Under the pieces are notes generated by a model. The model made no database searches. It worked only from the letters and a program-made list of their open reading frames with translations, and had not been told where the DNA came from. Below are positions 15,150-23,934 of a stretch of 23,934 bases of DNA, piece after piece. The number at the start of each line of letters is the position of its first letter. Within the stretch, counting starts at the first letter, position 1. This DNA comes from Paulinella micropora. Taxonomy: Eukaryota; Cercozoa; Imbricatea; Euglyphida. The position numbers and the translations under genes are program-made. The stretch covers positions 265,254-289,187 of the forward strand of contig BJOX01000338.1 of the NCBI GenBank assembly GCA_009731375.1. The letters run 5' to 3'.

Positions 15150-18100
15150 TTGGAGGAAATACGACTGCTCGGATTTCTGCTAATTGGTTTGCTTGGTCTT
15201 GTAATATATTAAGTAAAGGTTTATTTTCTTTTTCTAAATTAATCACCTTTTCCGCCATATGTTGAAAAGCACTAACCAATATCGGTATAAAACACGTATA
15301 TGTTATGCCTTCAAGGTTTTCATCTTCTCCTATTTTCATATCTGTGGTTGTGACGAACTCTGGAAATATTTTTTTTACTTCATCCGCTATAAAACCACAA
15401 TTCCTACCTTCTTTCTTTTCATCTGTTTTCCAATAGTATGAACAACAATTTATTTTCATTAATTTCTCACAGCAATCACCACATTCTAATGTCTTGATAT
15501 CTGTTTTAAGCAGTCTGTCTGACGAATAAGCCCAACCCTGAGGATTAGTTGTCGGTACATAGTTATAGCCACCAGAAGGCTCTCCATTTGAATTTGTGGT
15601 ACACCAAGCATATGTTTGCGAGCCACTAAAACCAAAGAAACCGCGGTTATTAGCATTATTCGCCGACCTTAATAAAATCATAGGTTCATTAGGTATCCTG
15701 ACCTTGTTCCTATTTGAACTGAAGTAGAAGAGCCAGACAAAGGAACAAAAAGATCACTTGAATTCATCTGTGCTCGCGTAGTAGAACCTGTTGTTTGAAG
15801 GTATATGTCGCCATACTCTTTAATATACATCGTATTGGCATTTCTTTGACAAAATACGCCGTGGTTATCGTCAGACCACCTTATACCGCACGTGGCTGTC
15901 GTGCCGTCCGAAAAGTACATCTGCGAGCCTGAATTAGTCATTGTAATACTTTGAGCCGAACTATACCAGCATCTGCGGTTATCACCCCGCTTGCTTTTGC
16001 TGTTGTTGTGCTTATCCCCCCATTCGCTGTTATTGCTCCTGTCGCTGTTATTGCCCCAGCATTGCTTATGTTCATCGCCTCACTAATTGTTACAGTTCCT
16101 GCTAGTGCTACTCCTGATTTGTAATTAAAAGCTAGTTTATTTGAGTTTTTCCTTATTTGAAAATTTGAACCCGTAGATGACGATAATGTGTTGGTGCCGT
16201 TCCAATAACAATCAAAATTTAGAGCAACATCATCCTGAGCTAAGTTGAGAAGTTGAAAAGTAGGATAAACGGATGTATTAACAAATGCTTGTATGTGTGG
16301 ACCATTCGAATTATTCGCAGTGCCGTATAACTCTAAGCCACCCGTCACACCTGTTCCTTTTGAATTCCTTCCTATTATACACGGGACACCGATAGAAGTT
16401 GCTAATATTCCGCTAAATTCTTTCGTCCTTGCTATGGTCTGATTTCCCGTTAATTTCACATTTTGTCCGTCTCATGTATCTACATAACCTTTTGTTACCC
16501 CGTCTGTTGAAGCTGATGGAGTGGCTAAGTTTGTTATGCTTTGGCTTTTTATATCAACTCCCGCATTAGCCGTTATCAATCCGCTGGCCGTTAATGTGGT
16601 TCCTGTTAATCCCGCACTAGCAGTTAAGCCACTTGCTGATATTGCTCCGCTTGTTGTTAATGTGTCGCTCGTCATATTTCTAATCAATGTTATATCATAA
16701 TTAAATGTCTCATAATCAAAATACAGACTGGCGATACGGACTTGGCTTCTAAATGAAGTTCCACCACTTCCTGATTTGTTCGCGACGAATATGATATATC
16801 TAGCAGAAGCATTTGAAGCGGGTGTATATGTTTTAGTTGTCTGTGAAGCCCAAGCCTCGCCACTCCTGCTGTCCCAGAATGTGTAAGTAATGTTGTCAGT
16901 GCTTACTCCAACATACAAAATGCTCGGTGTTGTTTCAATATAATTAGCAGACGAAGACCTGACATAATATTTTTTTAATCTGTATATGGCTCCCAAATCT
17001 ATTTTTATGTGTTCGCCTGTGTATGCTGTTCCTGAAAATGTATTTGTGTTTGGTGGAACTCTTGAATAAACTCCTGTCGTGTCGTTGTAGTGTAAGTTGC
17101 TTGCAATAATCGTTCTGGTCGGTATTAAAAGCATAATATGCTGGATTGTATTCAGTAGAAGCAGAAGCAACAAACCCAGCCGAGTTGTTGGTTGTCATAG
17201 TCTGCGGGGCGGTGTACATAGTAAAAGTTGAAGCACCCAGTTTAATATCGCCCGACATCGTCCCACCAGTTAAAGCAAGGAAAGATAATGACCCAGTGGA
17301 ATTCACCCAGTTTGTTCCATTATATGTTAATAATTGGCCGTTTGCTGGTGTCGTTATCACTACATCGCTTAAAGCATCTATTGATTTATTGCCTAGCCGT
17401 GTATCAAAGTCTGTATTAGTCCTAGCTGTGGTGTAATATAAATTAGTGCCCTCTGCTAAGTTTGTTGTTGTTTTGTTAGAAAATATTGTATCAAAATCTG
17501 TGTTAGCCCTTGCTGTCGTATAGTAAAGATTAGTCCCCTCTGCTCAGTTTGTTTTTGATTTAGTGGCTAATTGACTATCAAATCTTGCTGTCGTATAGTA
17601 AAGATTAGTCCCCTCTGCTAAGTTTGTTGTTGATTTGTTAGAAAATCTTGTATCAAACCTACCATCAGTATAATATAAATTAGTCCCCTCTGCTAAGTTT
17701 GTTGTTGATTTGTTAGAAAATCTTGTATCAAACCTACCATCAGTATAGTATAAATTAGCCCCCTCTTTTAAATCAGCAGTCGTTTTTAATAAAAGCCTAG
17801 CATCAAACTCTGTATTAGCCCTCCCTGTTGTATAGTATAAATTAGCCCCCTCTTTTAAATCAGCAGTCGTTTTTAATAAAAGCCTAGCATCAAAGTCTGT
17901 ATTGGCTCTCGCTGTGGTATAATATAGATTAGTTATCTCTTTTAAGTCTGCTGTCGTTTTTAATAAAAGCCTAGCATCAAAGTCTGTATTGGCTCTCGCT
18001 GTGGTATAATATAGATTAGTTCCCTCTTTTAAATCTGCTGTCGTTTTTAATAAAAGCCTAGCATCAAAGTCTGTATTGGCTCTCGCTGTGGTATAATATA

Positions 18101-18833
18101 GATTAGTTCCCTCTTTTAAGTCCGCTGTCGTTTTTAATAAAAGCCTAGCATCAAACCTACCATCAGTATAATATAGATTAGTGCCCTCTTTTAAATCAGA
18201 GGTTGATTTGTTAGACAATCTTGTATCAAATCGTCCATCGGTATAATATAAATTAGATCCCTCTTTTAAGTCTGCTGTCGTTTTAGATGTGAGCCGTGTA
18301 TCAAAAGCATCATCAAATGTATCCGTTGTTATGATTGAAGAAACCAATATCGTATTTAGTAAATGAACTCCTGTTATATTCAAATACCCTCCCATATTAA
18401 TATTTCCGAATTCATCAACATTTATTGGAAATGTTTTATTTACCCAGTTTATTGAATTATATGTTAGATAACTATTCATCGCTATTGGTGCTGTTATGAC
18501 CACATCCGTTAATTTATCCAGTTCAAAATCGCTTATATAACTTGAAGTTAATGTAGCAAATGAAGTATTGCCCAACCCATCTGTTTTTAATACTTGATTT
18601 GCTTTGCCGTCCGCTATTGGTAGGTCGTATTCGTTATTAATTGACACATAGCTTGTATCAGATATTAACAAAGGAGTTGTTATTTTTTATGATATTGTTA
18701 CGTCGTCAGTCCTTGCTTGTATTGAGTTTGCTTCAATATGATCGCCATATAATACTCCATCAATTTCTAAATCCTCATCCACTATGACAGAGCCGTAAAA
18801 ATGATATTTCCATGGATTTCCTAAATGGTTCAT
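15142..18833 (-). pseudogene. Modular phage-type fibre: NLYYT repeats, discoidin-like domain, S74 chaperone (multiple breaks)
   Basis: The ATG at 18833 (MNHLGNPWKYHFYG) opens a gene of about 1230 codons. In order: a short N-terminal domain; a DVVIT-x-P/LTYN-x-x-NWVN module (about 18420-18520); 11 repeats of TxxLxEGTNLYYT (17395-18300); a second DVVITTP/LTYNGTNWVN module (about 17290-17370); TGGTMSGDIKLG; a discoidin (F5/8C)-like segment (about 16690-17220); phage-tail-like SGAISASGLTAS and TKGYVDT; a beta-rich region; and a C-terminal peptidase S74 intramolecular chaperone from SSDRLLKTDIKTLE (about 15525) through GFIADEVKKIFPEF to a coiled end. S74 domains trimerise phage fibres and cleave themselves off at the Ser of the SD motif. 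Breaks: TAA 18687-18689, TGA 17544-17546, TGA 16472-16474, and frameshifts near 17150, 15960 and 15690. The likely role is receptor attachment. Confidence 0.75.
17395..18300 (-). repeat. Eleven fibre repeats of 25 or 29 codons
   Basis: Each unit encodes ...L-K/A-E-G-[T/S/A]-N-L-Y-Y-T... followed by either DGRFD[TA]RL (25-residue form) or [TG][AG]RxNT[DE]FD[AT]RL (29-residue form). Three central long units are nearly identical at the nucleotide level (period 87 bp), which indicates recent unequal exchange or conversion. Outer units are more divergent. One unit contains the TGA at 17544-17546 in place of a Leu codon. Confidence 0.9.
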
Positions 18834-18911
18834 ATTTTAATAGAATTATTTTATATAGTAAATGGATTTCCTAAATGGTTCATATTTTAATAGAACTATT
18901 TTATATAGTAA
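18812..18911. repeat. 50-bp tandem duplication covering the fibre start and TATA element
   Basis: 18812-18861 and 18862-18911 are identical except for one base (aattatt/aactatt). On the minus strand each copy contains TATATAAAATA followed about 20 bp later by ATG AAC CAT, so both the start codon and its TATA-like element are doubled. The distal copy lies between the fibre gene and the divergent gene at 18938. Confidence 0.95.
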
Positions 18912-18937
18912 AATATATAGTTTTAACTTTGAATTAA

Positions 18938-19579
18938 AATATATTTGGACGATCACAAGAACAGCAGTCAATAGATACAAAAACTATTGCAGTCACTGCT
19001 ACTCCAACACTGACACGAGTTATTCAAAATGTGTATAATTCTACAGCACTTAGATCAAGCATGACTGGCACATGATTTACAACTCTTGATACATCGGGAG
19101 TTGGTAGCAAAACAATATGCAATTTAGCAGTTGGTCAGTATATAATAGTTTCTTTTTCTGGTTGTTTAATAATGGCTGCAAATCCCGTGGGGAATGGTTC
19201 CTTTCAATTTCAATTCTATTTTGATGACGGCTCATATGCTTATAGTCTTGATACAGAGATAACCGATTATTTTCCTGCTTTTACTAATGAAGAATACAGT
19301 TGTACATGGATTGTTCAAAAAACAGCCACGACACAAGTTCTTTTAGCATGGCAGATTACGGCTCCTAGTAATGATATAAGCGGACAGACGGTTAAAAAAA
19401 CGGGTCGCATTGAAACTTATCCAACTAATAGAGTTTCTGTAACCTGTGCAGAAGGCGCGAACATTTCATTGAATGTTTATTGTAAATCAAGAAATGCTGA
19501 CAAGCCTATTTCATTTAACCCATCATATTTTAGTATTGATGTGATGAAGGATATAGCACTAACCGCAGATTACATATGA
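18938..19579 (+). pseudogene. Beta-rich spike/receptor-binding-like protein B (start lost, one nonsense codon)
   Basis: The frame begins N-I-F-G-R-S-Q at 18938 with TAA immediately upstream where an ATG would be expected, and has one TGA at 19073-19075. From 19076 it is open to TGA at 19577-19579, about 213 residues. Its N-terminus shares a pattern with protein A at 4651: FG-x-S followed by T-x-T-L-x-x-V-[IL]-Q-N-V-[YF]. The rest is beta-rich with aromatic residues (FQFQFYFDDGSYAYSL, TCTWIVQ-like), different from protein A. The shared N-terminus with distinct distal parts suggests two proteins anchored to the same virion site. No signal peptide is visible. It diverges from the fibre gene. Confidence 0.5.
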
Positions 19580-19607
19580 AACCTGTCATACATATCTTTT
19601 AGTGTTG

Positions 19608-19733
19608 TTAGTTTGCCCTCGTGTTGAGATAAACATCTCTAAAAAATGTCTTATAATCTAATTTACCATATTTAAGAATAGGTCGTTGGTCTGGTGGTAT
19701 GTGTGCGTATCTACTCTTGTGCCATTTCTTCAT
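19608..19733 (-). CDS. Short ORF (41 aa), possible remnant at the right edge of the viral segment
   Basis: The ATG at 19733 starts MKKWHKSRYAHIPPDQR and ends at TAA 19608-19610. The same frame is open for several codons upstream (LVSSFLCY). The sequence reads like ordinary protein (PILKYGKLDYKTFFRDVY), which may be a C-terminal fragment of a viral gene cut by the insertion boundary or by decay. A run of eight G follows at about 19757-19764. Low support. Confidence 0.3.
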   Translation of the reverse strand: MKKWHKSRYAHIPPDQRPILKYGKLDYKTFFRDVYLNTRAN

Positions 19734-19739
19734 ATAACA

Positions 19740-20560
19740 AAGAAAACTGCTAACTAGGGGGGGGTCACTTTTTCCGAAATTTTTCAAGACATTATGTCAA
19801 TTTCTCCCAAACTAACAGGAACTTATTTATATTGCTTCCACTGTTTGTAGAAAGCATAGGAATGATAATAAAAAGTGTTTTTATTAATGTTAAATCACTT
19901 TAACTTAAAAAAAAGACTGATTTTTAACCGGTCCGAAACCACGTTTTACGACGATTTTTCTATGTTTATTTGGTGTCGGCAATCAGAATATAACAGCGTG
20001 CCGTTGCGATAACAAAGGAAACCAGCTTTATTTATCATTATAGCATTATTTTACTTTATTTTCCTCACTTCTACTCACAAATTAGCTTGCGGACTTAGTT
20101 TTTTTTAGGTAGGGGGACGTGTCGGTAGGGTAGGGGTAGGGGCGGAGGTGAGGAATCGATGTAAGTCCGATGTGATGCACCTGTTCTTATTAGCTTTATG
20201 ATTATTACTGCTACTATTACCATATCATTATTATATTATTGTTTAATTTCCTTAGAAAGATGCTTTTAGAAGGGTGAGAGATGAAGGGGGTGGAGTGTGG
20301 GTGGGTGTGTGGGGTGAATAAAGGGATTGTCAGTGAGGACGTGACAGCAACTAGGTTCATACAAAACAGATGCAATCAAAATGCTTTTCTTTAATAGTAG
20401 CTACCTTATATGCTCTACAATCAGATCAATTTCAAATCAAACGAAAAAGTGGACGATGACCCAAGCGCCTGTTCAGATACCTAAATAAACACGCGAAACA
20501 TATTCAGACGCACGATTGCAGGCGGATGTACATAAAAACTTCCACGTTTGTAGATTGGAG
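19740..20560. other. Right host flank, non-coding, with G-rich tract
   Basis: No gene is seen. Around 20111-20146 the plus strand has several runs of three or more G (tagggggacg, tagggtaggggtagggg), able in principle to form a G-quadruplex. Another G-rich stretch lies near 20285-20320. From here rightward the base composition is visibly richer in G/C than in the viral segment. Confidence 0.5.
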
Positions 20561-20565
20561 GACTT

Positions 20566-23500
20566 CTACAGGAGCGGCAGATCCGAATCTGAGCTCGTTG
20601 ATTGGTCGCTCGTTGATTGATCATCCCACGAGCAGAGGCCACACCTGTCGCCTCCCTCCTCGTTTTCATAGTGGCAGATGGTGCATTCCCACGGTTCCGG
20701 ACCAGGAACTCGACGGCGCCTGCGCCGCGATGGCTCTGTCTCTGATTCGCGCGGTTCACGTGCGCGCTTGCGATAGACTCCTCGTCCCCTTTGCGCATTA
20801 GCAGCCCTGCGTTTGCGGCGACGTCCCCGACCTGCTCGACGACCGCGAGCGCCACTACCAATGCCATTCGCTACCCCAGCTACTACCAACACAATGTAAT
20901 CATCATGCAGCTACGATACATAGCAGAGCATACAATTATACTAGCTATGAGAAATGAAAATCGACCATCTCCGTCTGAATCCGAAGCATGCTGAGGTGCT
21001 GGAGCTGCAGCATCAGCAGAGAGCTCATCCTGGAGGCCGCAATCACAAACCTGAAAATGGCTCCATGCCACGTCGATAAGCTGAGCCTTTTTGAATTGTT
21101 TGCGATCTCCGTCTTGGGTGGATACGCCATGCATTCGAAGCCAATACTTGAGCTCCTTTATCACCATTTGGCTCGCCGCAAAGGCTTCCTTGTCTGCTGC
21201 TTCGCTAAGAAGTAGCGACACCTTACGCCACGGTGCTGAGGCAAAGTTGAAAGCCACATCCTGTGCGAACTTCTCCTCTGCAGTGAGCTCCCTCGCGCCG
21301 ACCCACTTTGGATGTGCAGGCGCCTCTCTGTCGTTGCAAAAGTAAGTTCGCGGTAACGACATTAACTCTTCCTGTGTCAGCCGCGTGAGACCTTCCATCT
21401 TTTCTTTACGATTGGGCGGCAACTCCCAAAAGTTGACAGGAAGTTCGTCGATGAGGCGAAACTCTACTCTCCACTCCGTCCCCTTCGCGTCAGTGCAGGA
21501 CATGTGTGCTGGACGGCCGGGCAATCCACCGTCCATGTACTCACCGTCGAATTCAATTCTGGTGAGATTCTTACCCGCAAGCATCTCCTCGATCCATGCC
21601 TTTTCATCCTCACCACAGTATTTGGATGCCAGATACCGAATATCTTTTTTGAGTCGGGGATTGACAAAGTGGCCGACAGGGAGCTTCAGTGGAAGGTCAG
21701 TCTCTGAAAGAAAAAAACACACAGAATAAGGAGAATTAGTATGTTACAGTAATATTAACGTTGTCTATGATCAACACAGCCAAGGAAAAGAAATGATAAA
21801 AATTGACCTGGACGCTTGACGAACAGTTGAAGTGGCGCCCCTTTCACGTTGTCCCGCTCCCCGTGCCACTCCTTTTGGGCATCCCCCCGTGTCTTGATCT
21901 CCGCAGTCGGAAGCGCTCCCGGCTCCAGCTTCTTGATTCGGTATGCCAACGGCCTGTTGTAGTGCTTGATGTGCTTGTTCATGCAGGGACTGTAATGAGT
22001 TTTGCCAGTCGTAGTTGCAGCCGAGAATCAACAGCACGTAGCGATCTCGCTTGGTTTTGAAGGCCAACATGGCCTTGAAGAGAGCTTGGGCGATGTTGGT
22101 AACGAAGAACGAGCTTTTCAAACCAATGTCCATCACCCTGAAGTCTTGGTCGTCGCCGTCGTGACCGTGCCCTGGAGGCTTTCGATGAGTCTGGACTTCT
22201 CCCCTGACATCTCTGTCGACAATATCAGAGGCAAAGCCAAGCATGGCCCACGCTGTGTTGTCGCCTGCTCCATCCCATTCCAGGTACAGCTTCCACGATG
22301 CCATAGTGCGTCGATCCCACAGCTCCCAATGCAGAATCGAAGCCAGCATAGTGATATTGCTGTTCACGTTATGCTCCACTGCGCCTTCGAGATACGCAAA
22401 AACGAAATGAGTGTCGGTCGTGTAACAGGTAGTCATGCCAAGACATAGCCTGAAGACTATTTTCCCCTTGAAGTCTTTTGCTCTGCGGCGGCAAGAAGGA
22501 ACTTTGAATGGAGGTTTCATGTCAGTTGAAATCACAGTGGAATGTTGGTCGACAGGGGCACCCTTCTTTCGAATCATGCTGGCTACCCGGGCTTCTCGAT
22601 GCAACTTGCTATGCAATCGACTTCTCCGACGCCAGTCCTGAGCATCAGTTTCCGTCTTGAAACCTATCGAATGCTCCGCTGCCAGCTCAGTGCAAAATTC
22701 ACACTTGGCAAAATCACCATCTAAAACACAAACGTAACAGTGTGAGACTGGAACAACACGATCAATGCGAAATTACCCCTGATGAACTCAACTTGCGAAA
22801 AGTCAGCCGTCCAAACCTTGTTTATCGTCACACTCGAAGGCGGTCTGTCAGCGCGGATGCTTTCGCAGATCCCGTTTGCATACCGCTCAACGATGTCCTT
22901 CCAGTTGTCGCGCACGTATTCGTGGACACCAGCGTCACGCGCCATCTCTTGAAGCTTCCATTTGCCGTCGCTGCATATTTCTGGGCTGGTCGAAAATTTC
23001 TCACAAAGCAGCACCGCCACAAGATCTTCAGTGACTGGCTGTGCGGACGACAGCTTCGCAAAGACCTTGTTGTTGTTCGCCAAGAGCTTGTGGGCTCTGT
23101 TCAATACTGCAGTGCTGACCGCGTGAATTCGCTGCCAAGCCGCTCTGCAAATAGCCTCAGTCTGGTACATGTACTGAAATGAGCCATCGTTTTTCTGCAT
23201 AGCCTCCAGTTGGCCGACAGCCCAACTGTATAGCTCGCTCAAAGACATAGAACAAGTCTTCGCTCGTGCCTCCATGACATCACGCGTATCTACAAATGAG
23301 TAGCACTTCCATTTGTCGCAACAAACTGAATTCACCAAGTGTTGAAGCTCCGTAAAAGTCATGCCCAAATACTTCTCGAACGCCGCAGGCCTCTGCAGCT
23401 TGACGCTGCCTGGGTTGCGTTTCTTCATGTTGTAAGGACGTGAAGGCTTCTTACGATGTCGGTACACCATCGGCGGCAGCAATCCCATGACTTGGTATAC

Positions 23501-23934
23501 AGGCGTGGTCGAATCCTCAAAGTCATCGATGGAGTATTTCCTGCTTGGCACCTCCTCAGACTCTGGAGCCAACGGAAGCATTGAATCGAAGTTGCATAGC
23601 ACGCTGAAGTCGATGACGTTCTCTTCCCTGACCAGCACACTCTACATCACACCATTGGAACAACTAGTTTGGAATATAGCTGTGAAAGTTAAGTTCAGAC
23701 CGGCGATCCCGTAGGAACTGTCAATCTGGAACCCATCGGCGTCTTAGTCTGAGAGACACTGCCATCCTCCAAGGAAGCCTAATAATAAGTTATATATCAT
23801 TACGAAAAATATTTATGAGATAAACAGATAACAAGTGACCATTTTGCCGACTGAGTAAACGGCGAGCGCAGCAGCTTTAGCTTTAGCCTGGAGGACATGA
23901 TGGAGAACGATATAAGATAGAAAGAATAACAAGA
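20566..23934 (-). CDS. Spliced gene, at least six exons, possible DDE-transposase-derived (DUF7869-like) with RanBP2 zinc finger; 5' end off-window
   Basis: Minus-strand exons, by matching GT-AG sites and phase: 23840-23934 (partial), 23701-23778, 22777-23641, 21808-22720, 20966-21703, 20566-20882. Introns are 61, 59, 56, 104 and 83 bp. Joins keep frame, for example IR/DGDFAKCEFC across 22721-22776 and KRP/ETDLPLK across 21704-21807. One frameshift near 22000 interrupts the fourth exon. The central part contains CEFCTEL, HSKLHREARVASMI and LYLEWDGAGDNTAW, reminiscent of the D-N element of DUF7869/transposon proteins, though that link is tentative. The last exon is Arg-rich (RRGRRRKRR-type) and ends with WECTICHYENEEGGDRCGLC, a RanBP2-type zinc ribbon, then a Ser/Asp tail and stop at 20566. 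Composition and introns show it is host or a host transposon, not part of the virus. Confidence 0.6.

Noticed and set aside
15142-15681. Host MYRF-type protein as the source of the S74 domain
   Set aside because: The domain is continuous with phage-like fibre repeats and lacks the MYRF DNA-binding domain or introns.
17395-18300. CRISPR-like or satellite array
   Set aside because: The regular repeats keep codon phase and encode EGTNLYYT fibre units; there are no unique spacers.
20883-22616. Host-side minus frames as separate intronless genes
   Set aside because: They lack starts, and end at GT or begin at AG sites that join in phase, so they are exons of one gene.

Overview
The window looks like eukaryotic nuclear DNA, probably from an animal although the host cannot be named, carrying an endogenised polinton-like virus (PLV) of about 17 kb. 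Host-type DNA lies on both sides. On the left (1 to about 2.2 kb) there is a tRNA-derived SINE-like head, several microsatellites and a set of dispersed repeats. On the right (about 19.75 to 23.93 kb) there is a more GC-rich stretch with a spliced minus-strand gene. Its five inferred GT-AG introns are only 56-104 bp long, and its last exon encodes a RanBP2-type zinc finger.

The AT-rich viral segment runs from about 2.2 to 19.7 kb. From left to right it holds: a K/E/N-repeat protein; a cluster of inverted repeats; a tyrosine recombinase with protelomerase-like features and a C-terminal DNA-binding extension (+); a small F-box-like/Cys protein (-); a beta-rich spike-like protein (+); penton-like minor capsid protein (-); double-jelly-roll-type major capsid protein (-); two accessory virion candidates (-), one with a KGSPEY motif; the A32-like packaging ATPase (-); a basic protein (-) divergent from a small + ORF; a Pro-rich protein (-); a large protein with a parvovirus-like phospholipase A2 domain (-); a small charged protein (+); a decayed GIY-YIG nuclease with a terminal zinc finger (+); two small Cys-containing ORFs; a membrane protein (-) whose start overlaps the stop of a 3.7-kb phage-style fibre gene (-); and a second spike-like protein (+). 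The fibre gene combines 11 EGTNLYYT repeats, a discoidin-like domain and an S74 chaperone. The second spike-like protein shares an N-terminal motif with the first.

Together these make an almost complete morphogenesis set: capsid, penton, packaging motor, PLA2 and three receptor-binding candidates. There is also an integration or telomere-resolution enzyme. No DNA polymerase, primase-helicase or maturation protease is visible. Most long viral genes carry in-frame stops and/or frameshifts, so the copy is a decayed insertion. Some of the indels sit in homopolymers and may be sequencing errors. Three or more divergent gene pairs share very short (23-28 bp) AT-rich intergenic promoters, which suggests compact bidirectional transcription.

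The most notable features are the phage-type modular fibre with S74 chaperone in a PLV setting, the shared N-terminal motif of the two spike-like proteins at opposite ends of the element, and the protelomerase-like recombinase next to an inverted-repeat cluster.
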